DNA of 64,000 nucleotides from Dama dama (GCF_033118175.1 NC_083703.1:81745001-81809000); one strand, 5' to 3'. Shown: positions 10,985 to 21,849, counted from the stretch's first letter. Notes: generated by a model not told the origin, from the letters alone. Program-made: numbers and translations.

Positions 10985-11110
10985 CTCAAAAATATATATT
11001 AAGAGCCTACTACATTTCAGGGACCCCTGGAGAGACAAGGATACAAACAGTGATTAAAATGGCCAAAAATCCCTGCTCTGTGGAATTATAGCCTATATTT
11101 ATTTTAGAAT
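10985..11110 (-). mobile_element. L2/MIR-like ancient relic
   Basis: Reads as the common mammalian tract of the type ATTGAGCACCTACTATGTGC: TTAAGAGCCTACTACATTTC, CCCTGGAGAGACAAGGATAC, AAATCCCTGCTCTGTGGAATTATAG. The exact family is uncertain. Confidence 0.45.
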
Positions 11111-11824
11111 AATTAGATAATATAGAAAAGTATTCTGAATTTTCTTCCAGCGTTTAGTCTATGTGTGCAATTGTATGTATTTATATATTTTTGTAGGTTT
11201 AAAAAAAAACTATAATAACACAATGCAGAAAATAGTGCTATTAAAATTGTGATGTATATCGTTACAAACATAAATGCAATTTAAATGTTCTCTTTGAAAT
11301 GGTGTAATATATTTTATATTTTTTGTAACCTAAACATATTTATTCATTCAATATATTTAAAATGTCTTGCCAGATTCATAACTTTATGTGCAATATAATT
11401 TTGATTTGCTCTGTAGTATTACATTGTATTACCATACCGTAAATTACTTAACCAATCGCAGAGTCTAATCTAAAATGTGATTGAGTTAAAGGAAGTCAAT
11501 TGTTCTATAAAATGAAGGAAGAACATGTTTTTTTCTGGTGGCCCCAGAGTCGAAAGTATGGGCTGGTTCACGGGAAGTCAATTCACCTAGTGGCCTATTT
11601 ACTGAAAGAAGGGAGGGAGGTCTCCAGTGATGGATATGAGAAGAAATGGGAGGAGTCACTGGTACGGAAGACGCTCATTCTAGAACGTGGTGCCTTGGTG
11701 ATCCAAGGACTGAGATGGCCAGCTGGGGTCTGGAATGTGGAACATCAACGACTTCAATAGATCCGTCACCTGGCCTCTAATGTCAAGCTGTCTGTTGCTC
11801 CAAAGCACGCGTCCACAGGTGAGA
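11111..11824. other. Unique DNA with an 86-codon frame
   Basis: AT-rich to about 11480. At 11500-11760 there is an 86-codon frame (MFYKMKEEHVFFWWPQ...) with no domain I recognise. It may be a relic of an unnamed repeat. Confidence 0.35.
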
Positions 11825-12015
11825 CAGCCGGCCAGGGGGACTTGCCGCGGGGTTCAGGGAGCTCTCTGCTCAGGACGCCCTGGGGGGTGAGGCGGGGGGT
11901 GGGGGGGGCTCAAGAGGGAGGGGACACTTGTGCACGCAGGGCTGATTCGTGCTGGTGTGTGGCAGAGACCCACACAATGCTGTAAGGCCATTATTCTCCA
12001 GTTAAAAAGAAATCT
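11825..12015 (+). mobile_element. L1 3' end with G-rich tract
   Basis: The L1 3' UTR order is clear: GGGTTCAGGGAGCTC, a long G-run (11882-11908), CAAGAGGGAGGGGACAC, GCTGATTCGTGCTGGTGTG, GTGGCAGAGACCCACACAATG, then ATTCTCCAGTTAAAAAG. The G-run is the usual L1 polypurine tract and could form a G-quadruplex on this strand. Confidence 0.8.
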
Positions 12016-12286
12016 AAATGTTCTCCCAAGTGCTGAGTAGGTAAATGACACTTTTGCAGAGAAACATGAACCACAGGCGCAAGTTTCATAGTTTTAGCAA
12101 AACAAGAAGGGAAAAGGCAAAAATGTTAAACAAATAAAACTTAACACGTTGACTAAATTTTGAAGCACACAATTATTTCTTCCAGTATAATTAGCAGAAA
12201 CAGTCTACACAATAAAAAAAAAAAAGAATCCACATGCATGCATAGACACACACACAGATTATAACATTGTCTGTTAAGATACCATT

Positions 12287-12490
12287 TACCATGGCTAGGC
12301 TCTGGAATCAGAAATGGCTGTTAGAATTTGGGTTCTGCCACTTGCTTGTTGGGTAATTTGGCACATGCCTCCACCGCTTCCCTGTGCGTGAGCCTGGAGT
12401 TAGCGTGATGATCTAGCAGTAAGGCTGCGGTGAGGGTTAAACGGAAGCATGCCTGTCATGGGCTGGGCGCAGTCCTGGCGTGTCAGCTAG
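12287..12490 (+). mobile_element. MIR SINE relic
   Basis: MIR in order: CTCTGGAATCAGAAATGGC, GGGTTCTGCCACTTGCTTG, TTGGGTAATTTGGCACATGCC, GTGAGGGTTAAACGGAAGC. It is nearly full length but diverged. Confidence 0.7.
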
Positions 12491-12814
12491 AAGATGGAAT
12501 TTAAGGTGATGGTGATGGGATGATGAAGCTCTCACTCTAAGCTCTCAGGGCGTATTGCCAGCCTGTCCTCTGTGAAGCTCGTATCAAACTGTATTTTCAT
12601 CATGACATAGGAAAGATCATTTCCCTCCATTCACTCTGGAATCTATGGTTTGTAAATCATCAATGATTTAGACTAAAAATCAGGAGTCTATTTGGTGACT
12701 ATTTATTAAACACCTACTTTGGCCAGCCGTCTGGTTGATAAGAGTCAAGTATACAGACTCCACACCTGTTCCCATGGACCTTATGTCCTGGGGGAGCTGT
12801 TCTTTCTCATTAAT

Positions 12815-13112
12815 CAGTTTACTTGGTTTTGACTGCTCTGGGTCCTCACTGCTGGGCGGGGGCTTTCTCTGGCTGCAGGCCGTGGGGACTACTTTCCGCT
12901 GTGCTGCTCGGCCTCTCCCTGGGGTGACGTCTCTCGTTGCAGAGCCCGGCTCCAGGCCCGCAGGCCTCAGCAGTCACAGCACCTGGCCTCCGTACCTGCC
13001 CCTGTGGGCTTTAGTTGCCCCATGGCATGTGGGATCTTCCCAATTCAGGGATTGAACCTGTGTCCCCTGCCTTGGATCCTTACCCACTGAAAGTATAGGG
13101 AGGTTCCTTTTT
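12815..13112 (-). mobile_element. CHR-type SINE
   Basis: Antisense long form: TCCTCACTGCTGGGCGGGGGC, GCAGAGCCCGGCTCCAGGC, GGGCTTTAGTTGCCCCATGG, CATGTGGGATCTTCCC, AGGGATTGAACCTGTGTCCC. It ends with a diverged head. Confidence 0.85.
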
Positions 13113-13499
13113 GCTCCCTGATTTATAAGGAGGGCAAGTGCTACCCTGCGAACACATAACCCTATCTTGTGGTAAGCCTTGGAGTTTACACTGTATCGAA
13201 TTCTTAGATTGCATGTAGCTTTCAGCCTGTGTCCATACTAGCCCCTAGAAGAAGTCTTGTGGTTTTCTCTCTCTACACACTGGGGCAACCTTCTTTGGAG
13301 AAAAGCTGACATTTCTGTGAGTATGCTTCCTCACCAAGTGGTTTAATGATGGTGTCTCAGGCAACAACATTTGCACTCACAGGAAGAGAAGAAATACAGC
13401 TGTGCTCGTCCCATGAAGCTCAGAATTATTTATTAAGTCCCATGCTCAACACTGGGGAGCCGATCTTGATTCTATTTTTTATTAGTCCACGGGTGCACA

Positions 13500-13708
13500 C
13501 TGTCACTTCAGTCATGTCTGACTCTTTGTGACCCTGTGGCCTGTAGCCTGCCAGGCTCCTCTGTCCATAGGATTCTCTAGGCAAGAATACTGGAGTGAGT
13601 TGCATGCCCTCCTCCAGAGGCTCTTCCCAACCCAGGGATCAAATCTGTGTCCCACGTCTCCTGCATCGGCAGGTAGGTTCATTAGCACTAGCGCCACCTG
13701 GGAAGTCC
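13500..13708 (-). mobile_element. Bov-tA SINE
   Basis: Full antisense copy from CACTTCAGTCATGTCTGAC to GCGCCACCTGGGAAGTCC. The open frames on both strands across it are SINE shadows. Confidence 0.92.
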
Positions 13709-13894
13709 AAGAAAACCTAAAATCTTCCTCAACCACCTGGCCCCAGAGAGCACTTATTGAAACCTGTTACAGAATTTGGTATTCCTTAAAATAAGCTGCT
13801 CTTCAGAGGCATTATTAATTGATTCCTTCCCTTTTGTGCTGCAACAATATACTACATTTGGTTTTGCAGTATTACATGTGTCACAAGCGTAAAG

Positions 13895-14010
13895 CTATGG
13901 GTTCTTCAAGGACAAGATTTATGTGAAAATTCGTCTTTGTATCACCAGCATTTAACATAGCTCTTGGGTGAGAATCAGAGTATATCTACTGAAATAAATC
14001 ATTGCATTGC
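13895..14010 (+). mobile_element. L2 LINE 3' end relic
   Basis: GGTTCTTCAAGGACAAGATTT, CGTCTTTGTATCACCAGCAT, TTAACATAGCTCTTGGGTGAG and CTGAAATAAATCA follow the L2 3' end (a span of the type: stop-and-rest tract, TTTGTATCCCCAGC, tail CAATAAAT). Confidence 0.65.
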
Positions 14011-14039
14011 TTTTGCATTATTTTGGTGTTGTCACTCCC

Positions 14040-14172
14040 ACTAAACTGGGAACAACTTCATGATAGAGACTTACATTTCATCAGCTTTTGTTTCTCCACC
14101 CTCTATCAGAGTGTCTGCCACACAAAGAGATGTTAGCAGACATTTGTGGTATTAAATGATTAATGAAAGGAT
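14040..14172 (+). mobile_element. L2 LINE 3' end relic, second copy
   Basis: A second, more diverged copy of the same L2 terminus (TTTCATCAGCTTTTGTTTC, GTGTCTGCCACACAAAGAG, TTGTGGTATTAAATGATTAATG). Two tandem L2 ends suggest either a duplication or independent insertions. Confidence 0.5.
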
Positions 14173-14183
14173 ATGCCTATCGA

Positions 14184-14400
14184 GGGGCTTCCCAGGTGGC
14201 ACAGAGATAAAGAATTCATCTGCCAATGCAGGAGATGCAAGAGGCATGGATTCAATCCTTGGGGCAAAAGATCCCCTAGAGGAGGATATGGCCACCCACT
14301 GCAGTATTCTTACCTGGAAAATCTCATGGCCAGATGAGTCTGGTGAGTACAGTCTACGGGGTTGCAAAGAGTCAGACACAACTGAGCAACTTCACGTGCG
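14184..14400 (+). mobile_element. Bov-tA SINE
   Basis: Head GGCTTCCCAGGTGGCACAG to GACACAACTGAGCAACTTC, full length. A second sense Bov-tA starts only 25 bp downstream. Confidence 0.93.
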
Positions 14401-14424
14401 TGCACACCTACTGAGACCTTCATA

Positions 14425-14618
14425 GGCTTCCCTGGTGGCTCAGCTGGTAAAGAATCCGCCTGCAATGAAAAAGACCCAGGTTCGATCCTTAAGTAGAGAA
14501 GATCCCCTGGAGAAGGGCATGGCAACCCACTCCTGTATTCTTGCCTGGAGAATCCCCTGGACAGAGGAGCCTGGTGGCTATGGTCCAAGAGGTGGCAAAG
14601 AGTTGGACACGACTGAGA
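14425..14618 (+). mobile_element. Bov-tA SINE, short head
   Basis: AGGCTTCCCTGGTGGCTCAG, then a shortened head (TGCAATGAAAAAGACCC instead of the usual longer spacer), B-box region GGTTCGATCC, and body to GACACGACTGAGACCC. It belongs to the shorter-head Bov-tA type. Confidence 0.93.
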
Positions 14619-15139
14619 CCCTTAATTAGAAGCATTTCTTTTGAGATCATAATCCCAGTAGGCCCTCCACAGGGTGGCCAGGTAAGGAGAGTTACTCGTT
14701 GGTCCTGGTAACTCCTGTCCGTCACATAACAGCTGCTCCCTGAACCCGTGTCAAGCCCCTCAGACTCGACTGTCCATGCTCTTCTGCACGAGGGCGTTCT
14801 CTTTGTGTCTAAACAGATGGAGACACACACGTATAAAGTACCCAACCGTTCCCACATGCCTGTGAGTCGGTTTACAAGCGCCTTTTAGTGTTGACTTGTC
14901 TGGGACGGGATGGGGAGAAGCAGGGAGGTCGTTCCAGCGTGCTCCTTTTGGATGGGCACTCAGGAAGGGGGCCGCGGGTAGCAAAGTGGCAGTGGGTCCC
15001 AAGCGGAGAAGACGTGACGCTAAAGAGGGAGGTGCATTTTAAAACACTTAGAAATTGATACCCGTGGTTGATAAGTATTCATGTCAACTTATCTAGAACA
15101 TTTATTATAACTATGACAACTCTCAGGTGAAAGAGATTT
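14619..15139. other. Unique DNA
   Basis: No repeat recognised; minus-strand frames (14760-15002) are not gene-like. Confidence 0.35.
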
Positions 15140-15325
15140 TAAGACTGACATTTTATTCATTTATATTAAGAGCATGCCAGACACGGTTCTACGGCTTATC
15201 ATAAATTACTCTATTATAGCCTTATAATGCCCCCAGGAGGAATATGTTATTATTATAGACGGGGAGACTGCAACACTGGTAGATGAGGGGGCTTCCCAGT
15301 TTCATGCAGCTGATGGGTAAGTGAA
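15140..15325 (-). mobile_element. MIR SINE, left part of a split copy
   Basis: Antisense MIR: CATGCCAGACACGGTTCTACG, ATTATAGCCTTATAATGCCCC, CAGGAGGAATATGTTATTATTATAG. It is interrupted at 15325 by a Bov-tA and resumes at 15524. Confidence 0.7.
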
Positions 15326-15535
15326 AGTGAAGTTGCTCAGTCGTGTCTGACTCTTTGCGACCCCACGGACAGACTATAGCCTACCAGGCTCCTCCATCCA
15401 TGGGGTTTTCCAGGCAAGAATACTGGATTGGGTTGCCATTTTCTTCTCCAGGAGATCTTCCCAACCCAGGGATTGAACCCAGGTCTCCCGCATTATAGGC
15501 AGAGGCTTTACAGTCTGAGCTGGTGGGTAAGTGAA
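15314..15535 (-). mobile_element. Bov-tA SINE inside a MIR
   Basis: The SINE (15326-15523) runs from AGTTGCTCAGTCGTGTCTG to the head TTTACAGTCTGAGC. TGGGTAAGTGAA is duplicated exactly at 15314-15325 and 15524-15535, giving the insertion point within the MIR. Confidence 0.95.
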
Positions 15536-15580
15536 GCAGGGTTTAAATCCAGCAAGTCTGGCTGCATAGACCAAGCAGTT
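15524..15580 (-). mobile_element. MIR SINE, right part of the split copy
   Basis: AGCAGGGTTTAAATCCAGC and AGTCTGGCTGCATAGACC match the end of an antisense MIR (the region of the type GAACCCAGGCAGTCTGGC). They continue the copy broken at 15325. Confidence 0.65.
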
Positions 15581-15602
15581 AGCTCATGATATGTGTGGTC
15601 CT

Positions 15603-15900
15603 ATGTATCAGATCAGAAGAGGCAATGGCAACCCACTCCAGTACTCTTGCCTGGAAAGTCCCATGGACGGAGGAGCCTAGAAGGCTGCAGTCCATGGGGT
15701 TGCGAAGAGTCGGACATGACTGAGCGACTTCACTTTCACTTTTCACTTTCATGCGTTGGAGAAGGAAATGGCAACCCACTCCAGTGTTCTTGCCTGGAGA
15801 ATCCCAGGGACGGCGGAGCCTGGTGGGCTGCCGTCTACGGGGTTGCACAGAGTCGGACACGACTGATGCGACTTAGCAGCAGCAGCAGCATGTATCAGAT
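15603..15900 (+). mobile_element. Bov-A2 dimeric SINE with target-site duplication
   Basis: Two BovA monomers lacking a tRNA head: the first from GAAGAGGCAATGGCAACCC to GCGACTTCACTTTCAC, a linker of TTTTCACTTTCATGCG, the second to GATGCGACTTAGCAGCAG. The body is 15614-15889. ATGTATCAGAT occurs exactly at 15603-15613 and 15890-15900. Confidence 0.96.
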
Positions 15901-15927
15901 GGATGAGACAGAGTGTGCAGGGAGACT

Positions 15928-16374
15928 ACCGCATGAAATGTACAGATATGAGAGCTGCACGGTAAGGAAAGCTGAGCACTGAAGAATCGATGCTTCTGAA
16001 CTGTGGTGCTGGAGAAGACTCTGGAGAGTCCCTTGGACAGCAAAGAGATCCAACCAGTCCATCCTAAAGGAGATCAGTCTTGGGTGTTCATTGGAAGAAC
16101 TGATGCTGAAGCTGAAACTCCAGTACTTTGGCCACCTGATGTGGAGAGCTGACTCATTGGAAAAGACCCTGATGCTGGAAGGGATTGGGGGCAGGAGGAG
16201 AAGGGGACGACAGAGGATGAGATGGCTGGATGGCATCACCGACTCAACGGACATGAGTTTGAGTAAACTCTGGGAGATGGCAATGGACAGGGAGGCCTGG
16301 CGTGCTGTGGTTCATGGGGTCGCAAAGTGTCGGACATGACGGAGTGACTGAACTGAACTGAACCACATGAAATG
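15928..16374 (+). mobile_element. BovB LINE 3' end with target-site duplication
   Basis: The BovB part (15941-16361) encodes a broken C-terminal reverse-transcriptase tract (GAAGCTGAAACTCCAGTAC, GAGAAGGGGACGACAGAGG) and ends with the typical GACTGAACTGAACTGAAC repeat. Flanks ACCGCATGAAATG (15928-15940) and ACCACATGAAATG (16362-16374) differ by one base. The frame is interrupted by a stop near 15980. Confidence 0.94.
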
Positions 16375-16929
16375 CTTCCAGTCATGCCTACCAGATGTGT
16401 AATGGGGCCTCGTTTTGATTGTTTTAATCAAAATGAACATGGTAATTATCCATATTTATTTAACAACTATTAGGAACATATCTTTCAACTCTCCTTCAGG
16501 GCCATGTCTAAACATCTATTCCTTTTCGTCTTGAGCAGAAAGACATTCCTGGCTCACACGGTTGAATAGAACGTGGCAGATGAGGCTCGAAGCAGAGACT
16601 GGAACTGTCAAAAGTTACTTGCTTCTGTTTCTCCATCACTCAGTTCTGTATCTTCTCTGAGAAGATTCCGTCTTCTATCTTCTATCTTCTTTCAATTCCG
16701 TCCCTAGACAACTTTGCCTTTTATATTTGCAACATGGCTGCCAGGACAATCTGAGGCTAAGTGCTTCCAAGGTCAAATCCAGTGAGAAAGAGTGAATCTC
16801 CTTTTTCACCCAGTGTTTTTACTGAAAGCCCATCTGTTCACGTTGATCAGTCCAGCTTATATAAATGCCCGTCCCTGAACATGCCCAGGGTGGGTTTTTG
16901 GCTGATTGGTTCAGTCCTAGGGCTGTCGT
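16375..16929. other. Unique DNA
   Basis: Includes a short TCTTCTATCTTCTATCTTC run near 16670. No other signal. Confidence 0.35.
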
Positions 16930-17640
16930 TCTGTTCACTCACTAAGTCATGTTCGACTCTTTGTGACCCCATGGATTGCAGCATGCCAGGCTTCCCTGTC
17001 CTTCGCTAACTCCCAGAGTTCGAGCAAACTCATGTCCATTGAGTTGATGATGGACTCAATTCTCTGTTGCCCCCTTCTCCTGCTGCCCTCAATCTTCCCC
17101 AGCATCAGAGTCTTTTCCAGTGAGTTGGCTCTTCATATCAGGTGGTCATAAGTATTGGAGTTTCAGCTTCAGCATCAGTCCTTCCAATGAACACCCAGGA
17201 CTGACCTCCTTTAGGATGGACTGGTTGGCTCTCCTTGCAGTGCAAAGGACTCTCGAGAGTCTTCTCCAACACCACAGTTCAAAAGCATCAATTCTTCTGT
17301 GCTCAGCTTTCTTTATAGTCCAACTGTTACATCCATACATGACCACTGGAAAAACCATAGCTTTGACTAGATGGACCTTTGTTGGCAAAGTAATGTCTCT
17401 GCTTTTTAATACGCTGTCTAGGTTTGTCATAGCTTTTCTTCCAAGGAGTAAGCATATTTTAATTTCATGGCTGCATTCACTATCCACAGTGATTTTAGAG
17501 CCCCCAAAAATAAAATCTGTCACTGTTTCCATTTTCCCCCCATGTATGTGCCATGAAGTGATGGAACCAGATGCCGTGATCTTAGTTTTTTTTGAATGCT
17601 GAGTTTTAACCCAGGTTTTTCACTCTCCTGTTTCACTGTC
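16930..17640 (-). mobile_element. BovB LINE, 3' 700 bp
   Basis: Antisense BovB from the 3' UTR (GTTCACTCACTAAGTCATG) to TTTTTCACTCTCC. On the minus strand 17146-17532 stays open for 128 codons and reads as the BovB reverse-transcriptase C-terminus (DFIFGGSKIT, LLLGRKAMTNLDS, VVMYGCNSWTIKKAEHRRID). It is a fragment, without the catalytic YADD box. Confidence 0.94.
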
Positions 17641-18173
17641 CTCTGAGAACAGAACTGTTCTCTGATCATGTATGCTGAGGAGGGAAGGTGGAAAGATGCC
17701 TTTCAGCATCCCTGGATACCTGGGAAAAGGGGAAATGGATGATGAAGAAGCAAGCTGCAAATGTTCCTTGCCAATTATGAATTTAATTTTTGTGGGAAAA
17801 GAATCCAGTACCCTCATAAACCGTTCCATTCTGTAGGATCCTTGGAAGTTAATACCTGACCGTCCTCCCTTTAATGAGCAACATCTCGGTTTACAAAATT
17901 AATAAGCCACTGAATTGGTTTGAGGGTGAGTTGGATAGAAAATTTAATGAAGCTCTTCAGTGCAACACCTGTAGATTGTTTTTCTCATCCTCCTGCAGCA
18001 GAAAATGCTTTATAGAACTGAGGTGGTGATTATATGTCCAGCCAGAGACAGGCAGTGCTACAATCAATTAAGATTGCCAATGGATTACGGAGGACAGACA
18101 CAATGTGCTTTTCCAGAGCAGGTGAATCAATTTTCCACCTCGGTGGGCCAGAGCAGTAGGAAGAAATATTTCT

Positions 18174-18176
<3 letters not shown>
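17641..18176. other. Unique DNA, possible conserved element at 17860-18170
   Basis: After the BovB there is a repeat-free stretch with ATTAATAAGCC, CAATTAAG and TGCCAATGGATTACGG motifs and no sign of CpG decay patterns. It looks like a candidate conserved non-coding element, by inference only. Confidence 0.3.

Positions 18177-18218
<42 letters not shown>
18177..18218. repeat. (TA)n microsatellite
   Basis: About 20 uninterrupted TA units, the longest pure dinucleotide run of this type here. Likely length-polymorphic. Confidence 0.95.
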
Positions 18219-18222
<4 letters not shown>

Positions 18223-18650
18223 CTCCTAATATAGATTCATCTGGACCAGACTCTGTTCTCACTCATAGTCACTGTATTTTTGTCTCTCCGACTTCAGTGA
18301 CTTGCAGTTTTTCTTCAGAGTTGAGTTCACTTAGGAGCAGTCTGTTTATTCAAACGCTGGCAGAGGCTGGGACGAGAGGCATGGCGCTCCTCCTTCCGCT
18401 CCGTCAGGGCCGGAGAGCAGGTGGTTGTGTGTGCAGGGAAGGGGGCGCCAAGGAGGAAGAGGGCCAAGGGAGCCGGAGAGGCGGCGGCCTCTCCTCAGCA
18501 GGGCCCCACGAGTCCAGGAGTTTCCATCTTGATATTTGTAACTTCCATTTTGAAAAGCATATCAGATGAGATGAACAGTCACTAGAACTGAGAAGCCCAA
18601 ATCTCTCCCTTTAAAAAGAAGAGGAATTCTGGAAAAACTAAAGGAAATTA
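18219..18650. other. Unique DNA, GC-rich middle
   Basis: 18360-18520 is purine- and GC-rich (GAGAGGCGGCGGCCTCTCC) and carries a 90-codon frame with no known domain. Confidence 0.35.
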
Positions 18651-18864
18651 AGGGCTTCCCAGGTGGCTCAGTGGTAAAGAATCCGCCTGCCAATGTGGGA
18701 GATGCAAGAGACTCAGGTTCAACCCCTGGGTCGGGAAGTTCCCCTGGAGAAGAAAATGGCAACCCCCTCCAGAATCCTTGTCTGGAAAAATCAGTGGACA
18801 GAGGAGCCTGGTGGGCTGCCGTCCACGGGGCCGCACAGGGTCACACACGATGGAGTGATGGAGA
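18651..18864 (+). mobile_element. Bov-tA SINE
   Basis: GGGCTTCCCAGGTGGCTCAG to CACACACGATGGAGTGATGG. The 3' end is altered from the usual GACTGAGCGAC. Confidence 0.93.
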
Positions 18865-18928
18865 ACAAGCAGGCACCTAGGTATCACTTATAGTAACGCG
18901 TTATCTCAAGAGAGGATCTGAGACATAT

Positions 18929-18929
<1 letters not shown>

Positions 18930-18974
<45 letters not shown>

Positions 18975-19017
18975 ACGCGCGCACGTGTGTGTGTGTGTGT
19001 GTGCGTGTGTGCATGCG
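18930..19017. repeat. (TG)n microsatellite on a SINE tail
   Basis: About 88 bp of TG units interrupted by CACGCGCGCACG and GCATGCG. It adjoins the 3' end of the following antisense Bov-tA, as at 2379-2447. Confidence 0.95.
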
Positions 19018-19142
19018 TGCTAAGTCGCTTCAGTCCTGTCCGACTGTTTGTGACCCGTGGACTATAGCCCGCCAGGCTCCTCGGTCCGTGAGATTCTCCA
19101 GGCAAGAATACTGGAGTGGGCTGCCATCTCCTTCTCCAGGGG
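19018..19142 (-). mobile_element. Bov-tA SINE, head missing
   Basis: GCTAAGTCGCTTCAGTCCTG to CATCTCCTTCTCCAGGGG, then a stop before the tRNA-derived part. 5'-truncated. Confidence 0.9.
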
Positions 19143-19314
19143 TCTTATGTGTATCATGACCTCATAATACAGGTCACCGGATGTTGGCAGACAGGCCCAT
19201 TGTAAAGGATGAAGCGAGGGAGGGAGGGAAGGAAGGAAATCAAATTTTTGGCTAGAGAGGAGCAGTTAACAGCAGGCATGGGGAAAAGTGGGGGTCATGG
19301 TGAGGTCGATTGTG

Positions 19315-19440
19315 GTATTGGACTGCTTCCTTTTGAATCATTTATCATCTGTGGAACCTTGGGCAAGATGCTTGCTCTCTCTAGGGATCAGTGTTTCCCT
19401 CTGTAAGATGGGTGAAATACAACCATATGTTTGTATGAAA
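19315..19440 (+). mobile_element. MIR SINE relic
   Basis: ATCTGTGGAACCTTGGGCAAG, ATGCTTGCTCTCTCTAGGG, CCCTCTGTAAGATGGGTGAAA: the central MIR core. Confidence 0.75.
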
Positions 19441-19489
19441 GTTCAACGGACTAAAGTAAATAAGGTTTTGGTTCTGCATCCAACACATA

Positions 19490-19640
19490 AACAATGTTTA
19501 TTAAATGTTTTCTATCAGTATTTATTAACTGCATGTTCTATCCCAAGTTCTGCATTAAGAACTTTACTGGTATTAATTTTAAAGGCTCACTATGTGGAGG
19601 GTCTTATTGATTTCCCCATTTTTCAGGTAAGGGACATGTG
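19490..19640 (-). mobile_element. MIR SINE, left part of a split copy
   Basis: Antisense MIR: TTATTAAATG, CATGTTCTATCCCAAGTTC, AAGAACTTTACTGGTATTA, GATTTCCCCATTTTTCAGG. Interrupted by the next Bov-tA. Confidence 0.6.
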
Positions 19641-19644
19641 ATGG

Positions 19645-19850
19645 TGGTGGTTTAGTTGCTGAGTTGTTTCTGACTCTTTGGACCCCATGGATTGTCTCCT
19701 CTGTCCGTGGGATTTCTCAGGCAAGAATAGTGGAGTGGGTTGCCATTTCCTTCTCTGGGGGCTCTTTCTCACCCAGGGATCGAATCCACGTCTCCTGCAT
19801 CTCCTGTATTGCAGGCAGATTGTTTACTCACTAGCCACCTGGAAACATTA
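19645..19850 (-). mobile_element. Bov-tA SINE inside a MIR
   Basis: GGTTTAGTTGCTGAGTTGTT to the head TTTACTCACTAGCCACCTGG. The body has a short deletion before GTCTCCTCTGTCC. Downstream, TAGAAGTCCTGACCACTGCTG (about 19868-19888) fits the remaining antisense MIR end. Confidence 0.88.
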
Positions 19851-20117
19851 AAAAAAAAGAACCACCTTAGAAGTCCTGACCACTGCTGCTGAATTCTTTC
19901 CTTGAGCTCCGGGTTTTGCCACGAGCTGCTAGAGAGGTAAGATATACAGTATGGGCACTTTCTCAGGCTGTGTATACAGTGGGCTGGGAAAATGAGTAGG
20001 AAAAACTAAGGAATTACTGGTAGTTTAAAGAAAATTATGCTTTTTATAAAGTATAATTAGTTAACACTACAGAGCACTGAATACTCTTAATTGCTTTGTG
20101 TTTAACACTTCACGCAT

Positions 20118-20320
20118 GAGTGCTAAGTCACTTCAGTGTCCGACTCTTTGCAACCCTGTGGACTGTAGCCCACCAGGCTCCTCTCTCCATGGGATTCTCC
20201 AGGCAAGACTTGCCATGCCCTCCTCCAGAGGATCTTCCCAACCCAGGGATCAAATCTGCATCTCCAGCAAACTTCTGCATTGCAAGTGAATTGTTAACCT
20301 TTGAGTCATTGGGGAAGCCG
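20118..20320 (-). mobile_element. Bov-tA SINE with internal deletion
   Basis: Antisense copy in which AATACTGGAGTGGG is lost (GGCAAGACTTGCCATGCCC), and the head ends TTTGAGTCATTGGGGAAGCC. A G-run follows at 20333-20350. Confidence 0.9.
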
Positions 20321-20351
20321 TAACTCTTTATAGGGGCAGTGGGGGGGGGGA

Positions 20352-21189
20352 ACAATGTCAGCTTAGTTGAACAGAACAGGCAAGCTATGATTCAGTTCTA
20401 TGAAATCCTTCTCGCAAACTCCATAGCTGAAGACATTATGTTACCTCACAGTCTGAACTAGGGTGAGGCAGGCAAGGAGCCTAGACTGCAGACTTTAAGC
20501 AGGTGCTCACTCTTACGGTTTTTCAAGTGCTCAAATCTCTCATTTCTGTTGTTTCAGAAAAAACAAGAGTAATGGTATATAACAACACATATTCATTTTC
20601 CCGAAGTTTCTGTGAGGGTGGAGTCCCAGCTGGGTCCTCTGTAGAGCCGTATTTAAGATGTCAGATAGGGCTGAGGACTCATTTGAAAGCTCAGCTACAG
20701 AAGAATCTACTTCTAAACTCACACTGTTGGCAGGACTCCTTTACTTGCCTCTGTGGCATCAAGGGCTTCAGTTTCTTGGACAGACTGCTAGCGGTCACCC
20801 AGAGCTCCTAAAGGTCACTGAAAAGTCCTTGCTGTTTGAGGTTCCTCAGCCTTGTTGCTTCCTTCCTCAAAGCATTGCAGGAATGAGGGGTCCAGCAAGA
20901 TGGGGGCTGCACCCATTTATATTATTACATGTAATATAATATCACCATTACACAAGTATATATGTAATATCACAAATCATGTCTCAGCTTGGGTTGTGCT
21001 CCTTTATTTTTGTGAGGGAAAAATTGATTCTAGTGAATAACAGGCCATTGTGGCCTGAAGACGTGTGTGCGGGAAGCCCGGCCTGAGGACAGGAAGTCAA
21101 AAGTGAGAAGAGGGCAGAGAATATAAATCAACAGATGTTTTGTTTACTAGAAGCCTTGCAAATATACTCTAAAGTATTAGGGTGTCTTC
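20352..21189. other. Unique DNA
   Basis: Frames at 20503-20811 (102 codons) and 20658-20939 (93 codons) overlap in different frames and show no recognised domain. Nothing else found. Confidence 0.35.
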
Positions 21190-21600
21190 AAAAGTCTCTG
21201 ACTGCAAGTTGTATCAGACTCAAGTCACAGTGATTCAATAAACAGACTTAGTTTTCAAATACTAAATCTCAAGTTGAGGCAGCTTCTGCTTGGCCAGCTG
21301 AGAAGTTCAATGATGCTGTTAAGAATTCAGTTCCTTTCTGACTTTCTGCCTTGTCTTCCTTGGCACGCCATCTCACTTCCCTCATGATGACAAAATAGCT
21401 GCAGGGGCTCCTAAACACACCATTGTTCAAGAGCAGAAAAAAGAAAAGAGCGAATCCTGTCTGTTCTTGAATCTCCTTTTTCTAAGAGCTAAGAAACGCT
21501 TCATGAAGCCCTGGCAATGGATTTTCACTGTATCTCATCGGAGAGAATTGGCTCATAGACCGCTTTCCAAGCTAATCAAAGAAAGAGGATGAAATTGCCT
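21190..21600 (+). repeat. Ancient unnamed interspersed repeat
   Basis: CTTGTCTTCCTTGGCACGCC, TCACTTCCCTCATGATGAC, AAAATAGCTGCAGGGGCTCC and AGAGAATTGGCTCATAGACC follow the order of an old mammalian repeat I recognise but cannot name securely. The piece at 22795-23050 may belong to the same type. Confidence 0.4.
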
Positions 21601-21849
21601 TAATTGACTCGGATCCTGACTTACCCTTGGGGCTGTGTCTGGGTCGCCTTATAACTCTGAGTGGTAGGAATGTGAATAAAAACTACTGGAGCTATTACTG
21701 CAGGGCAGTGTATGCACGTGTGGGCATGTGTGAGACATGTGTGTGGTGTACGCAAAAGGTGATGGTTTGAGTTAGGAAACAGTCTTACACTATACGTTCA
21801 GTGTATGAATGGTTCATCGGCCCTCGAAAGGGATTTTGAAATCAGAGAC

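Noticed and set aside
17646..17661. AGAACA and TGTTCT as a steroid-receptor element
   Set aside because: The half-sites are 4 bp apart instead of 3, and the spot is the eroded edge of a BovB copy.
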